Shown: piece after piece, positions 7,425-16,014 of the stretch
How the letters are laid out: each line of letters begins with the position of its first letter
Position numbering within the stretch: position 1 is the stretch's first letter
NCBI RefSeq assembly: GCF_023100945.1
Contig: NZ_CP064689.1
Location: 6,120,001 to 6,184,000 of the forward strand
Direction of reading: 5' to 3'
Length of the DNA: 64,000 nucleotides
Source: Bradyrhizobium sp. 200
Lineage (GTDB): Bacteria > Pseudomonadota > Alphaproteobacteria > Rhizobiales > Xanthobacteraceae
The notes under the pieces: model-generated
What the model was told of the DNA's origin: nothing
Seen by the model: the letters and a program-made list of their open reading frames with translations, nothing else
Databases searched by the model: none
Translations under genes and position numbers: made by a program

Positions 7425-9788
7425 ATGTCCGAGGTTTTTACCGCAACGGATTTCCGCCGGCGCGATGCCCGGGACAAGCTGCGCGGTCGCACGCGCTATA
7501 CCATCGACCGCTATTTGCCGGGCATGCTGCACGCAGCGGTGCTGCGCGCCAGCGTCCCCTCGGGACGCATCATCCGTCTTGACGTCTCCAGGGCCGCCCG
7601 CATGCCCGGCGTGCGCGCGGTGGTGACCGCTGCGGACGCACCTGGCAAGATCGGGATCGGCATCGCCGACCACCCGCTGTTCGCTCGTGACCTGATCCGC
7701 TACGACGGCGAGCCGCTCGCGGCAATCGCAGCCGATACGTTGGTCGAGGCCAACGCCGCGCTTACGGCGATCGACGTCGAGATCGAGCCGCTGCCGGCTG
7801 TGCTCACCATGGCAGAGGCACTCGCGCCGACAGCGCCACTCGTTCATCCCGACTGGCGCGAGCACGAGATCCTGCTCGCAGGCGAGGCCCGCGAGGGCAA
7901 CGTCGCCTGGGAGGCGACTGTGGTCCGCGGCGACGTCGATAGCGCTTTTGCCCGATCGGATGCCGTGATCGTCGACAGCACGTTCCGCGTCGGCCGCCAG
8001 AACCATGTCGCCTTCGAGGCGCGCGCCGTTGTTGCAAGCTACGAGGACGGGCGCTTCCATATCGAAACATCGACGCAGGCGCCATGGACCGTCCGGAACG
8101 CGACAGCCCGCCTCCTGGGCGTTCCCGCCTCGCAAGTACGGGTCACGGTGCCGCCCGTCGGCGGGGGCTTCGGACTCAAGTTCGACATCGCCATCGAACC
8201 CTTCGCCGCCCTGCTCGCCCGGGCCAGCGGGCGGCCAGTGCGCCTCGTCAATTCGCGCGAGGAGGAGATGTTGACTTGCCTCTTCCGCGAGAACGCCGAG
8301 ATCCGCATTCGCTCGGCCGTAACGCAAGAGGGAGAGATCGTGGGCCGCGAGGCCGTCGTTTTGATGGATTGCGGCGCTTATGGCGGCGAGCAGGTTTTCC
8401 TGACCACCATGACTGCACATACGCTTGGCGGAAACTACCGGCTCGGTTCAGTGAGGCTGGTGTCGCGGGCGATCTACACCAACACCGCCCCGAACGGCGC
8501 CTTCCGGTGCTGCAACGGCGTCTACAATACCTTCGCGCTCGAACGGCATACGGATGAGATCGCCGCGAAAATCGGCATGGACCCCCTGCTCTTCCGCCGC
8601 CGCAATGTGCTCGGCAACGGCGATCTCGGCGCAACCGGTCAGGTGTTCGAAGGTGACGTGCTCGGCCCGATGCTCGACCGCATGGATACGATGCGCGAGG
8701 CGGCCGCAAAGCCGCCCGCGCGCACCGACGGCCGGCTCTACGGCCGCGCGACCACCGTCGGCACCTGGTTTGTCTTCGTCGGGCCATCGGCGGCGACCGT
8801 CAACATGAACGCCGACGGAACAGCCACGCTCGTCACATCCGGCGTCGAGATCGGCTCCGGCTCGATGATGCAGGCACTTCCCCAGATCGTCTCGGCCACG
8901 CTCGGTATCGCTCCCGGGGATGTGGTTGTGCGCGCAGCCGACACAGACGCCGCCGGCTACGATGTCGGAGTCGGTGGCGGCAGAACGACCGTGTCGCTTG
9001 GCGCGGCCAGCCTTGCGGCGGCGCAGGAGGTGCGAAAGAAACTGCTGAACTTCGCCTCGGAGACGATCGAGGCATCGCCTGACGATTTGGTTATGCGCAA
9101 TGGGCGCATAGAAATCGCGGGGGCGCCCGGCTCCGGCCGTTCGATTACCGAGGTCGCCACCCTTGCTCAGGCACAAATCGGCCCGGTCTCAGGCACCGGC
9201 GCCTTCACGGGAAGCGGCGTGCCGGCCATGCCGGGATGCGTCGCCGGTCATTTCATCGACGCGATCGACATCCCTGTTTTCGCGGTACATGACTGCGAGG
9301 TGGCCGTCGATCCGGAGACCGGGCATGTCGAGGTGCTGAGCTACAAAGTCGTTCAGGACGTCGGCCGCGCGCTGAACCCGCGCGCCGTTCGCAATCAGAT
9401 TCAGGGCGGAGTCGCGCAGGGGCTAGGCTACGCCTTGCACGAGGAAGTGACGATCGGCACGAATGGCCGAGTATGTCAGAACAGCTTCGAGACTTACCGC
9501 GTGCCACTGGCGCTGGATGTCGTGCCGGTCGAGACGAGCCTGTACGAAGGCGCGCCGTCGGTGGGACCGTTCGGCACCAAAGGTGCAGGTGAGGTGCCGA
9601 TCCTGAACGTCGGGGCGACCGTCGCCTGCGCCGTGGCGAACGCAACGGGAAAGCGCGTCCAGGAACTGCCGCTAACGCCGCCGCGGGTGCTCGAACTTCT
9701 GCTCGATCTCAAGAGTGACCTCAGCTTCCCCCACATCGCAGAGGCCTGGGCCGAGAATCTGGTACGACCGCATAACACCACTGGATAG
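7425..9788 (+). CDS. Molybdopterin-binding large subunit of a xanthine dehydrogenase-family enzyme (CoxL-like)
   Basis: A 787-residue catalytic subunit that hydroxylates a carbon next to nitrogen or an aldehyde using Mo-cytosine dinucleotide. Visible marks are VGGGFGLKFD (dioxo-Mo binding loop) and FGTKGAGE near residue 722, which supplies the general-base glutamate. The loop around residue 360 reads NGAFRCCNG, unlike the AYRGAGRPE loop of aldehyde or xanthine oxidases and unlike the AYRCSFR loop of CO dehydrogenase. This suggests an unusual substrate. It is the last gene of the operon and converges on the RidA gene 115 bases away. Confidence 0.92.
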   Translation: MSEVFTATDFRRRDARDKLRGRTRYTIDRYLPGMLHAAVLRASVPSGRIIRLDVSRAARMPGVRAVVTAADAPGKIGIGIADHPLFARDLIRYDGEPLAAIAADTLVEANAALTAIDVEIEPLPAVLTMAEALAPTAPLVHPDWREHEILLAGEAREGNVAWEATVVRGDVDSAFARSDAVIVDSTFRVGRQNHVAFEARAVVASYEDGRFHIETSTQAPWTVRNATARLLGVPASQVRVTVPPVGGGFGLKFDIAIEPFAALLARASGRPVRLVNSREEEMLTCLFRENAEIRIRSAVTQEGEIVGREAVVLMDCGAYGGEQVFLTTMTAHTLGGNYRLGSVRLVSRAIYTNTAPNGAFRCCNGVYNTFALERHTDEIAAKIGMDPLLFRRRNVLGNGDLGATGQVFEGDVLGPMLDRMDTMREAAAKPPARTDGRLYGRATTVGTWFVFVGPSAATVNMNADGTATLVTSGVEIGSGSMMQALPQIVSATLGIAPGDVVVRAADTDAAGYDVGVGGGRTTVSLGAASLAAAQEVRKKLLNFASETIEASPDDLVMRNGRIEIAGAPGSGRSITEVATLAQAQIGPVSGTGAFTGSGVPAMPGCVAGHFIDAIDIPVFAVHDCEVAVDPETGHVEVLSYKVVQDVGRALNPRAVRNQIQGGVAQGLGYALHEEVTIGTNGRVCQNSFETYRVPLALDVVPVETSLYEGAPSVGPFGTKGAGEVPILNVGATVACAVANATGKRVQELPLTPPRVLELLLDLKSDLSFPHIAEAWAENLVRPHNTTG

Positions 9789-9903
9789 AATTGATCCAGG
9801 GTGCAGCACGGCGAGCTTATCGCCCAGACCACGCGTTTATACCTGCTTTGACCTGCGCGACAGGATGAAAAGCCAGTCGGCATGGGCAAGCAAGTCGGCG
9901 TGC

Positions 9904-10251
9904 TCAGCCTTTGAGAGCGGTGACCACCACCTCGATCAACGCTCCTCCGCCAAGATCGGCCACACCGACTGTTGCGCGCGCCGGCAGGTCGTCGCCGAAG
10001 AATTCTGTCCAGGCCGCATCCATCTCCTTCTTCATGGAGAGATCCGTCACGAAGATCGAGGCGCTGACGACGCGGGATGCATCCGTCCCCGCCTCTTTCA
10101 GATAGCCGGCAATCTTGCCGAGAATGTTGCGGGTCTGATCGCCCATCGAGACACTGGTATCGTCGGCGATCGTGCCGCCGACGAACACAAGCCCGTTGGC
10201 CTCGACTGCGCGGTGCATGATCGGCGTACGGATGTTGCGGATGATATTCAT
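9904..10251 (-). CDS. RidA/YjgF family enamine/imine deaminase
   Basis: A 115-residue protein with the RidA fold marks: GLVFVGGTIADD, then MGDQTRNILGKIAGYL, and the C-terminal ARATVGVADL with the conserved arginine that binds the carboxylate of the 2-imino acid. RidA proteins hydrolyse reactive enamine/imine intermediates to keto acids and ammonia. It is the last gene of the operon whose upstream genes encode amine- or amino-acid-oxidising flavoproteins, which produce such imines. The start at 10251 is chosen because the longer frame would overlap the upstream gene's end. Confidence 0.88.
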   Translation of the reverse strand: MNIIRNIRTPIMHRAVEANGLVFVGGTIADDTSVSMGDQTRNILGKIAGYLKEAGTDASRVVSASIFVTDLSMKKEMDAAWTEFFGDDLPARATVGVADLGGGALIEVVVTALKG

Positions 10252-10258
10252 GATGTCC

Positions 10259-11392
10259 TCATCTTGGTTCCTGGGTGTGAAGCAATGAAAAGCGGTCGAT
10301 TCCGAGATCGCCGATCCGGGTCTGGGTGCCGCCGTTGACAATCAGCTCCGCCATCACGGCGCCGGCGCCGGGTCCGAGCTGGAAGCCATGCAGCGAAAAG
10401 CCGAACTGGTGATAGAGGCCCTTGTGGCGGACACTCGGCCCAAAGACGGGCAGATCATCTTTTGTCTTGGCCTCGATACCGGCCCAGGCACGGACGATCG
10501 TCGCACCGCGCATGACCGGAAACAGCTCGAACACGGTGCGTGCGCTCACGGCGAGGCTCCGCCAATCCAGCATGGTCTCGTTGCGGTCCTGGTCCGGCGT
10601 CGCCAGATGACCGCCGCCGATCAGCACGGTACCGTTGGCAAATTGCTTGAAGGACAGTTTGCGGCCGCGCAGGATCACGACTGGATCGATGAAATGCGGC
10701 ACGTGTGACGTGATCATCAGCATCGGCGCCACGGTCTCGACCGGAACTGGCTCGCCGAGAGCCGCGGCGATTCGTCCAGCCCATGCGCCAGCGGCGTTGA
10801 CGAGCACCGGGGCGGCATAGCTGTCCGCGCCAACGTCGACATGCCAGAGCCCGTCGCGCTGCCAAACATTGCTCGCGGCCACGCCCTCGCAGATCGTGGC
10901 GCCAAGCGCAGCCGCCTTGCGCCGAAACGCCGTCGTGGTCTGCGCGGGATTGGCCGCGCCATCACGCCGTGACACGATCCCGCCGGGACAGGTTTCAGCC
11001 ACCGCAGGCACCAGCCGGCGCAGCTCGGCTGCGTCAATCAGCTCTTCGTGGATGAAGCCAAGCGCGTTCAGTTCCGCGACGCGTACGCGGCATGCTTCCA
11101 GTTCGGCGTCGTTCTCCGCGACCAGAACCTGGCCGTGGCTCTCGAAGCTGCAATCGTCGTCGAGGAGCTCCGCGATCCGCTCCCAGATTCCCATCGAGCG
11201 GATCGAGAGCGGAATCTCGGGGACATGCCGTGCGAGTTGACGAACGCCGCCGGCATTCACGCCAGACGCGTGCCGACCGGCATAATCCTTCTCGATCAGC
11301 AGCGGCTTCATGCCCGCAAGGCACATGTGAAGCGCGGTCGAGCATCCATGGATGCCGCCACCCACGATGATGGCATCCGCGAGCTTCGTCAT
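10259..11392 (-). CDS. FAD-dependent oxidoreductase, DAO family (HcnC / opine oxidase beta-type subunit)
   Basis: A 377-residue flavoprotein with an N-terminal dinucleotide fold (AIIVGGGIHGCSTA) and the DAO family C-terminal motif (GLYHQFGFSLHGFQLGPGAG). It resembles the beta subunits of hydrogen cyanide synthase, opine oxidase and D-hydroxyproline or octopine dehydrogenases, which oxidise the C-N bond of an amino acid or opine. The start overlaps the stop of the alpha-type subunit by four bases. With the next two genes it forms a likely heteromeric dehydrogenase. The substrate is not identifiable; a cationic or opine-like amine is suggested by the polyamine-type importer. Confidence 0.86.
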   Translation of the reverse strand: MTKLADAIIVGGGIHGCSTALHMCLAGMKPLLIEKDYAGRHASGVNAGGVRQLARHVPEIPLSIRSMGIWERIAELLDDDCSFESHGQVLVAENDAELEACRVRVAELNALGFIHEELIDAAELRRLVPAVAETCPGGIVSRRDGAANPAQTTTAFRRKAAALGATICEGVAASNVWQRDGLWHVDVGADSYAAPVLVNAAGAWAGRIAAALGEPVPVETVAPMLMITSHVPHFIDPVVILRGRKLSFKQFANGTVLIGGGHLATPDQDRNETMLDWRSLAVSARTVFELFPVMRGATIVRAWAGIEAKTKDDLPVFGPSVRHKGLYHQFGFSLHGFQLGPGAGAVMAELIVNGGTQTRIGDLGIDRFSLLHTQEPR

Positions 11393-12807
11393 CCGCGCAC
11401 CACCGCCTGGACGTCGGCATCTGTCTTCGGCACCGCCGCCAGCTCCGCCAGCGTGATCGGTTTTACCGGTGCGCGCAGCCGATAATAGCCGATCTCCTGG
11501 GGAGTCTTGCCACGGGCTTGCGCCATCAACTCGGTGACTGTCAGACCGCAGAGCCGGCCCTGGCAGGGACCCATGCCGGTGCGACGATAAGCCTTGAGCT
11601 GGTTCGGACCGGTCGCACCGATCGCGACGGCATCGAGAATGTCCTTGGCCGAGACCTCCTCGCAGCGGCAGACGATGGTGTCGCCTGAGGGGATGCGGAA
11701 TTGCGCGGCAGGACGGAACAGCGTGTCGAGGAAGGCACGGCCGCGATCGACCTTGGCCAGCGACGCCCTGAAGGTTGCCATCGGGGCGAGCTTGGCAGCG
11801 GTCGCAGGCGCCAGCGCCTCGATCGCAGCGCGTGCAGCGATACGGCCGCGAACAACAGCGGCTTCGGCGCCGCCGATCCCGGCGCCATCACCGGCGATAG
11901 CGATGCCTTCGACCGACGTGCTGCCGTCGAGATCGAGCACGGGCGACCAGCAGAGCTGCACGTCATCCCAGCGATGCTCGATCCCGGCCGCCATCGCGAG
12001 ATTGACGTTGGGCACCACACCCTGGTGCAGCAGCAGCAACTCGGCCGAAATCGTCTCGCGTCGGCTGCCGACCGCGTAGGTCACAGTTGTGAGCTGGCCG
12101 TCGCCGGCGGCGACGAGTTCGCTGACTCCGGTCACCACAGGCACTTTCGCCCGCACCTCCCGCATCATGGCAAGGCCTTTCGCGAAATAGGGCGAGGTTA
12201 CGAAGGTAAAGGCATGAGGCAGCGCGGCAAAATAGTTTCGGCGCCCGGTCGTATCGAGGATGCGGTCGATGCTTCCACCCAGGCGCAGGATCTGTGCCGC
12301 GAGCAGCCAAAGCAGCGGTCCCTGACCGGCGATCACCGTCCGCCCGTCCGGTACGAGGCCAGATGACTTCAGCATCGTCTGCGCGGCGCCTGCGGTCATC
12401 ACCCCCGGAAGGGTCCAGCCGGGAATCGGAAACGGCCGCTCAAGCGCGCCCGTCGCCAGAATCACGCGGCGCGCCTTGACGAAGGACGACGCGCCACCGA
12501 CCGACACGCCGACCTCGAGATTCCGGTCGAGACTCCAGACGGTCGCGCGCTGGATAATCTCTGCACTGCTCAATCGCGCTGCGTCAACAAGGTCCGCGCC
12601 CGCCCAATAGTCGGCGCCGAGGCGGTCGCGTTCCGTCACCGGGGTCGAGGCGATGGCGCGCCAGACCTGGCCGCCGGGGCCGGCATTCTCGTCGAGCAGC
12701 AGCGTCGACAGGCCAGCCTCGGCCGCGATCGCCGTGGCTGCGAGCCCCGCGGGCCCTGCCCCGATGACCACGACGTCATAGCTATCGCGCGTGGGCATAG
12801 CATTCAT
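11389..12807 (-). CDS. FAD/NAD(P)-binding oxidoreductase with C-terminal [2Fe-2S] domain (HcnB / opine oxidase alpha-type)
   Basis: A 472-residue protein with two dinucleotide folds: VVVIGAGPAGLAA near residue 12 and a second around RTVIAGQGPLLWLLAA. The C-terminal BFD-like domain has cysteines at about 380, 382, 415 and 420 (CRCEEV and CQGRLC), the expected ligands for a [2Fe-2S] cluster. HcnB and OoxA have the same architecture and transfer electrons from the DAO subunit. The start at 12807 follows GGGAG and overlaps the small ferredoxin gene stop. The gene sits between the two other subunits in the classic ABC order. Confidence 0.87.
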   Translation of the reverse strand: MNAMPTRDSYDVVVIGAGPAGLAATAIAAEAGLSTLLLDENAGPGGQVWRAIASTPVTERDRLGADYWAGADLVDAARLSSAEIIQRATVWSLDRNLEVGVSVGGASSFVKARRVILATGALERPFPIPGWTLPGVMTAGAAQTMLKSSGLVPDGRTVIAGQGPLLWLLAAQILRLGGSIDRILDTTGRRNYFAALPHAFTFVTSPYFAKGLAMMREVRAKVPVVTGVSELVAAGDGQLTTVTYAVGSRRETISAELLLLHQGVVPNVNLAMAAGIEHRWDDVQLCWSPVLDLDGSTSVEGIAIAGDGAGIGGAEAAVVRGRIAARAAIEALAPATAAKLAPMATFRASLAKVDRGRAFLDTLFRPAAQFRIPSGDTIVCRCEEVSAKDILDAVAIGATGPNQLKAYRRTGMGPCQGRLCGLTVTELMAQARGKTPQEIGYYRLRAPVKPITLAELAAVPKTDADVQAVVRG

Positions 12808-13100
12808 CGGCCGATCTCCCTCTTGCCTTTCTGGATCTCGATCTGCATGCCCTCGGCGACGGGCACCAGGCAGCCTTGACGATTGCCGACGCCATCGATG
12901 GTGACGAGGCAGTCGAAGCACACGCCCATCATGCAGTATGGCAAGCGCAGCGCGCCGCTCACCGCAGTCGCGCGGCGCACCTCCCGGCCGGAGGCTAGCA
13001 GCGCAGCGGAAACCGTATCACCCTCGCGTGCCTCGACGGTGGCTCCGTCCACTACGATGTGCACCGGCTTTCTGCTGTCCTGATCGGATCGTTTGAACAT
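12804..13100 (-). CDS. Small [2Fe-2S] ferredoxin-like subunit (HcnA-like)
   Basis: A 98-residue protein with C56, C61, C64 and C77 in the spacing C-x4-C-x2-C-x12-C, seen in the plant-type [2Fe-2S] fold of HcnA and of the N-terminal part of sarcosine oxidase alpha. It should be the electron-transfer subunit of the HcnABC-like complex encoded by the next two genes. The ATG at 13100 is preceded by GAAGAGG at suitable spacing; longer frames add a low-complexity leader. Its stop overlaps the next gene by four bases. Confidence 0.88.
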   Translation of the reverse strand: MFKRSDQDSRKPVHIVVDGATVEAREGDTVSAALLASGREVRRATAVSGALRLPYCMMGVCFDCLVTIDGVGNRQGCLVPVAEGMQIEIQKGKREIGR

Positions 13101-13143
13101 TGATGCCTCTTCACCCATCTCTCGCGTTCGGGTCGTGTCGATG

Positions 13144-14283
13144 TCAGTAGTAGCCGCTGCCGGTCGCAGCATGGTTCGCGTCAAAGCGGCGGGCCGAGAA
13201 CGCGCCGACGAGTTCCGGTTCGAGCGCGCCCGTAGCGATCATCCGAGCGACGTCGAAGGCGTGGTTGGAGGCGAGCGTCACGCCGGAATGACAGCAGGTG
13301 ACGAAAGCGCCCGGCGCGCTCTCCGACTGATCGTAGATCGGGAAGCCATCCTGCGGCATCACGCGGATGCCGGACCAGGTCCTGATGACGTTGAGGCGGG
13401 CCAGATGAGGAAACATGCGCTGCGCCCGATCCGCCATCACGGCGCTGACCGAATGGTTCAGCGTGCGATCGTCAAGTTGATCTTCCTTGCTGTCGCCAAT
13501 CATCACCGTGCCCTCGTCGGTCTGGCGAATGGTCGTCAAGGGATGCGGCAGGAACGGCATGGTGCGCTCGGTCACCACGATCTGTCCGCGGGTCGGGCCC
13601 ATTGGCGCCGACAGACCGACCATCGGTGCGAGCGACTGGTTGGCGTTGCCGGCGGCGAGCACGACCTTCCCGGCGCGGAGCTCGCCGTGCGGTGTCGACA
13701 GCCGGAACTCGCCGCCGCTCCGGGCGATCGCCGAGACCGGCCGCTCCGGAAAATAGTCGACGCCGAACAATTTCAGCCCTGTGTGGAACGCGCGGAAGGT
13801 GCGCAGCGAATTTACGTGGCCGTCCAGCGGACAGAAGCTGCCACCGGAGACTTCCGGACCGATCAACGGCAGCATCTTTTTGACTTCCGACGCCGACAGC
13901 ATCTCCATTCTGTAGTCAGCCGCGCCCACCTGGTTGTGCATGCGCGTGACAAGCTGCGCGCGCTGGGCGAACTCGTCCTCACCGAGGGTCAGATGGAAGC
14001 CGCCATTCTGCTGCAGGGCGACGTCGAGCCCGGTCTGATCCTTCAATTCGGCGGCGAGCTTGCCCCAGCTTTCGGACGCCCGCATTGTCCAGCCGGTATA
14101 GGCCGGCATGCCGAGCCCCTTGCTCTGCACCCAGACCAGCGCGAAGTTTGCCCGCGAGGCGCGCCTGGCGATGTCGCCCTCGTCGAGGACGACGACCTTC
14201 TTGCCGAGCCGGCCAAGCCCCCAGGCGATGGCGGAGCCGAGCAGACCGCCGCCCACGACGGCGACGTCATAGTCCTTTGACAT
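13144..14283 (-). CDS. Second DAO-family FAD-dependent oxidoreductase
   Basis: A 379-residue flavoprotein beginning with a dinucleotide-binding fold (DVAVVGGGLLGSAIAWGLG) and ending in the family's FVTCCHSGVTLASNHAFDVA segment. It is a separate DAO-family member from the one at 10259-11392; the two differ clearly along their length. It sits between the ABC importer and the HcnABC-like genes. It may oxidise the imported compound first, or act as an alternative catalytic subunit for the same HcnAB pair. Sarcosine/dimethylglycine oxidase or D-amino-acid dehydrogenase activity are possible; the sequence does not decide. Confidence 0.85.
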   Translation of the reverse strand: MSKDYDVAVVGGGLLGSAIAWGLGRLGKKVVVLDEGDIARRASRANFALVWVQSKGLGMPAYTGWTMRASESWGKLAAELKDQTGLDVALQQNGGFHLTLGEDEFAQRAQLVTRMHNQVGAADYRMEMLSASEVKKMLPLIGPEVSGGSFCPLDGHVNSLRTFRAFHTGLKLFGVDYFPERPVSAIARSGGEFRLSTPHGELRAGKVVLAAGNANQSLAPMVGLSAPMGPTRGQIVVTERTMPFLPHPLTTIRQTDEGTVMIGDSKEDQLDDRTLNHSVSAVMADRAQRMFPHLARLNVIRTWSGIRVMPQDGFPIYDQSESAPGAFVTCCHSGVTLASNHAFDVARMIATGALEPELVGAFSARRFDANHAATGSGYY

Positions 14284-14302
14284 GGGTTTTCCTTGGGTTC
14301 TC

Positions 14303-15109
14303 CTAACGCCCCGGATCGCTCTTGCCGGCGAGCACGCGGTCGAGCCCGTAGAAGCGGTCGAGCAGGATCAGGGCGGTCATGGTGATCGCGATCACGCTGG
14401 CCGAGACGGAGGTCACCAGCGGATCGATGTTGTCCTGGATATAGAGAAACATGCGAACGGGCAGCGTCTCGGTGCCGGGCGCAGCCAGGAAGACGGTCAT
14501 GGTCAGATCGTCGAAAGACTGAATGAAGGCCAGCGCCCAGCCGCTGATGACGCCAGGCAGGATCAGCGGCAAGGTCACGCGGCGGAACAACGTCCAACCG
14601 CCGGCGCCGAGCGAGACCGCGGCCATCTCGATCGAGCGGTCCATGCCGGTCGCCGCGGCCAGCGTCAGCCGCAGTGCGAACGGGAACACCACCACCACAT
14701 GAGCGATCAGCAGCCCCGCGAAACTGCCGCCCATGCCGATCGTCGTGAAGAAGCGCAGGAAGGCGATACCGAGCACGACATGCGGGATCATCAGCGGCGA
14801 GAGGAACAGCGCGGCGAGAGCGTCGCGGCCTCGAAAACGATAACGGGCGATGGCGAGCGCCGCCGGAACCGCGAACAGGAGCGCCACGATCGAGGACAGC
14901 GCACCCAGCCCGAGGCTCACCCAGAACGCATGGACGAACTCGGGATAGTTCGCGATTGTCCTGAACCAGCGCAGGGAGAAACTGGTGGTCGGCAGCGACA
15001 GATAACCTTCAGGTGTGAACGCGACGAGGCAGACCACCACAATCGGCGCCAGCATGACGACGACGAAGATCGTATGGAAGGTGAGCGCGAGCGGGCCGTT
15101 CCTGCTCAT
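14303..15109 (-). CDS. ABC transporter permease, PotC-like
   Basis: A 268-residue membrane protein with about six hydrophobic segments and the conserved cytoplasmic EAA-type loop (AAVSLGAGGWTLFRRVTLPL) that contacts the ATPase. This is the PotC/YdcV type in spermidine, putrescine and iron(III)-type importers. The start overlaps the partner permease stop by four bases. It makes the inner-membrane channel with the next upstream gene. The operon context suggests uptake of an amine or opine for oxidation. Confidence 0.9.
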   Translation of the reverse strand: MSRNGPLALTFHTIFVVVMLAPIVVVCLVAFTPEGYLSLPTTSFSLRWFRTIANYPEFVHAFWVSLGLGALSSIVALLFAVPAALAIARYRFRGRDALAALFLSPLMIPHVVLGIAFLRFFTTIGMGGSFAGLLIAHVVVVFPFALRLTLAAATGMDRSIEMAAVSLGAGGWTLFRRVTLPLILPGVISGWALAFIQSFDDLTMTVFLAAPGTETLPVRMFLYIQDNIDPLVTSVSASVIAITMTALILLDRFYGLDRVLAGKSDPGR

Positions 15110-16014
15110 CGGAACACCTCGGCATAGCGTCGCTCGATCAGCGCATTGCTGCCGACGACGATCATCACGAGCGCCACCAGGAGCAGAACCGCGACGGCTG
15201 CGCCGAGCGGCCAGTTCAGCGTATTGAGAAACTCGTCATAGGCGAGCGTCGCCGCGACCTTGAGCCGGCGGCCGCCGATGATGGCGGGCGTTGCAAAAGC
15301 GCTGGCGGACAGCGAGAACACGATGATGGCGCCTGACAGCACGCCCGGCATGATCTGCGGAAGGACGATGCGGCGGATGATCGTGAGCTGGCTGGCGCCG
15401 AGCGACAAGGCGGCGTTCTCGATCTGCGGGTCGACGCGTTGCAGCGCGGCCCAGACCGACAGCACCATGAACGGCATCATCACATGCGCCAGTGCGATGA
15501 CGATGCCGGTTTCGGTGAACATGAAGGGCAGCGGCGAACCGATCAGGCCAAGCGACATCAGAAGCTTGTTGACGAGGCCATTGTTGCCGCCGAACAGGAG
15601 CGCCCAGCCGAGCGTGCGCGCCACCACGGAGATCAGCAATGGGCCAAGGATCACGAGCAGGAAGAAGCTCTTCCAGCGTCCGCTCATGCGGTTGAGGATG
15701 TAGGCCTCCGGCGCACCGAGCACGGCGGTGATCAGCGTCGTCAGCAGTGCGATGCGGAAGGTCCGCCAGAACATCTCGGCGAAATAGGGATCGGTCGCGA
15801 TCTCGTGCCAGTTCTTCAGGATGAAGACCGGCTCGATGCCCTTGTACTGGCCCCAGTCGTGGAATGAGAGCATCACCGTCATGGCGAGCGGGATCACCAG
15901 CACGCCGACGAACAGCATCAGCGCGGGCGCGGTCAGCGCCCACGCCGCGCGCGCATCGCGCATGTCCGCCGTCGGTGCGGCGTTCGCCGGTGCAATGTCG
16001 ATGGCGGAGCTCAT
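15106..16014 (-). CDS. ABC transporter permease, PotB-like
   Basis: A 302-residue membrane protein with an EAA-type loop (NAALSLGASQLTIIRRIVLP) near the C-terminus, as in PotB-type permeases. The ATG at 16014 is chosen because it overlaps the ATPase stop by four bases (ATGA). Longer readings would run into the ATPase gene. About 35 residues precede the first membrane helix and are rich in alanine. It pairs with the PotC-like permease. Confidence 0.9.
   Translation of the reverse strand: MSSAIDIAPANAAPTADMRDARAAWALTAPALMLFVGVLVIPLAMTVMLSFHDWGQYKGIEPVFILKNWHEIATDPYFAEMFWRTFRIALLTTLITAVLGAPEAYILNRMSGRWKSFFLLVILGPLLISVVARTLGWALLFGGNNGLVNKLLMSLGLIGSPLPFMFTETGIVIALAHVMMPFMVLSVWAALQRVDPQIENAALSLGASQLTIIRRIVLPQIMPGVLSGAIIVFSLSASAFATPAIIGGRRLKVAATLAYDEFLNTLNWPLGAAVAVLLLVALVMIVVGSNALIERRYAEVFR

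Noticed and set aside
7425..9788. CO dehydrogenase large subunit
   Set aside because: The AYRCSFR active-site loop of true form-I CO dehydrogenase is absent.
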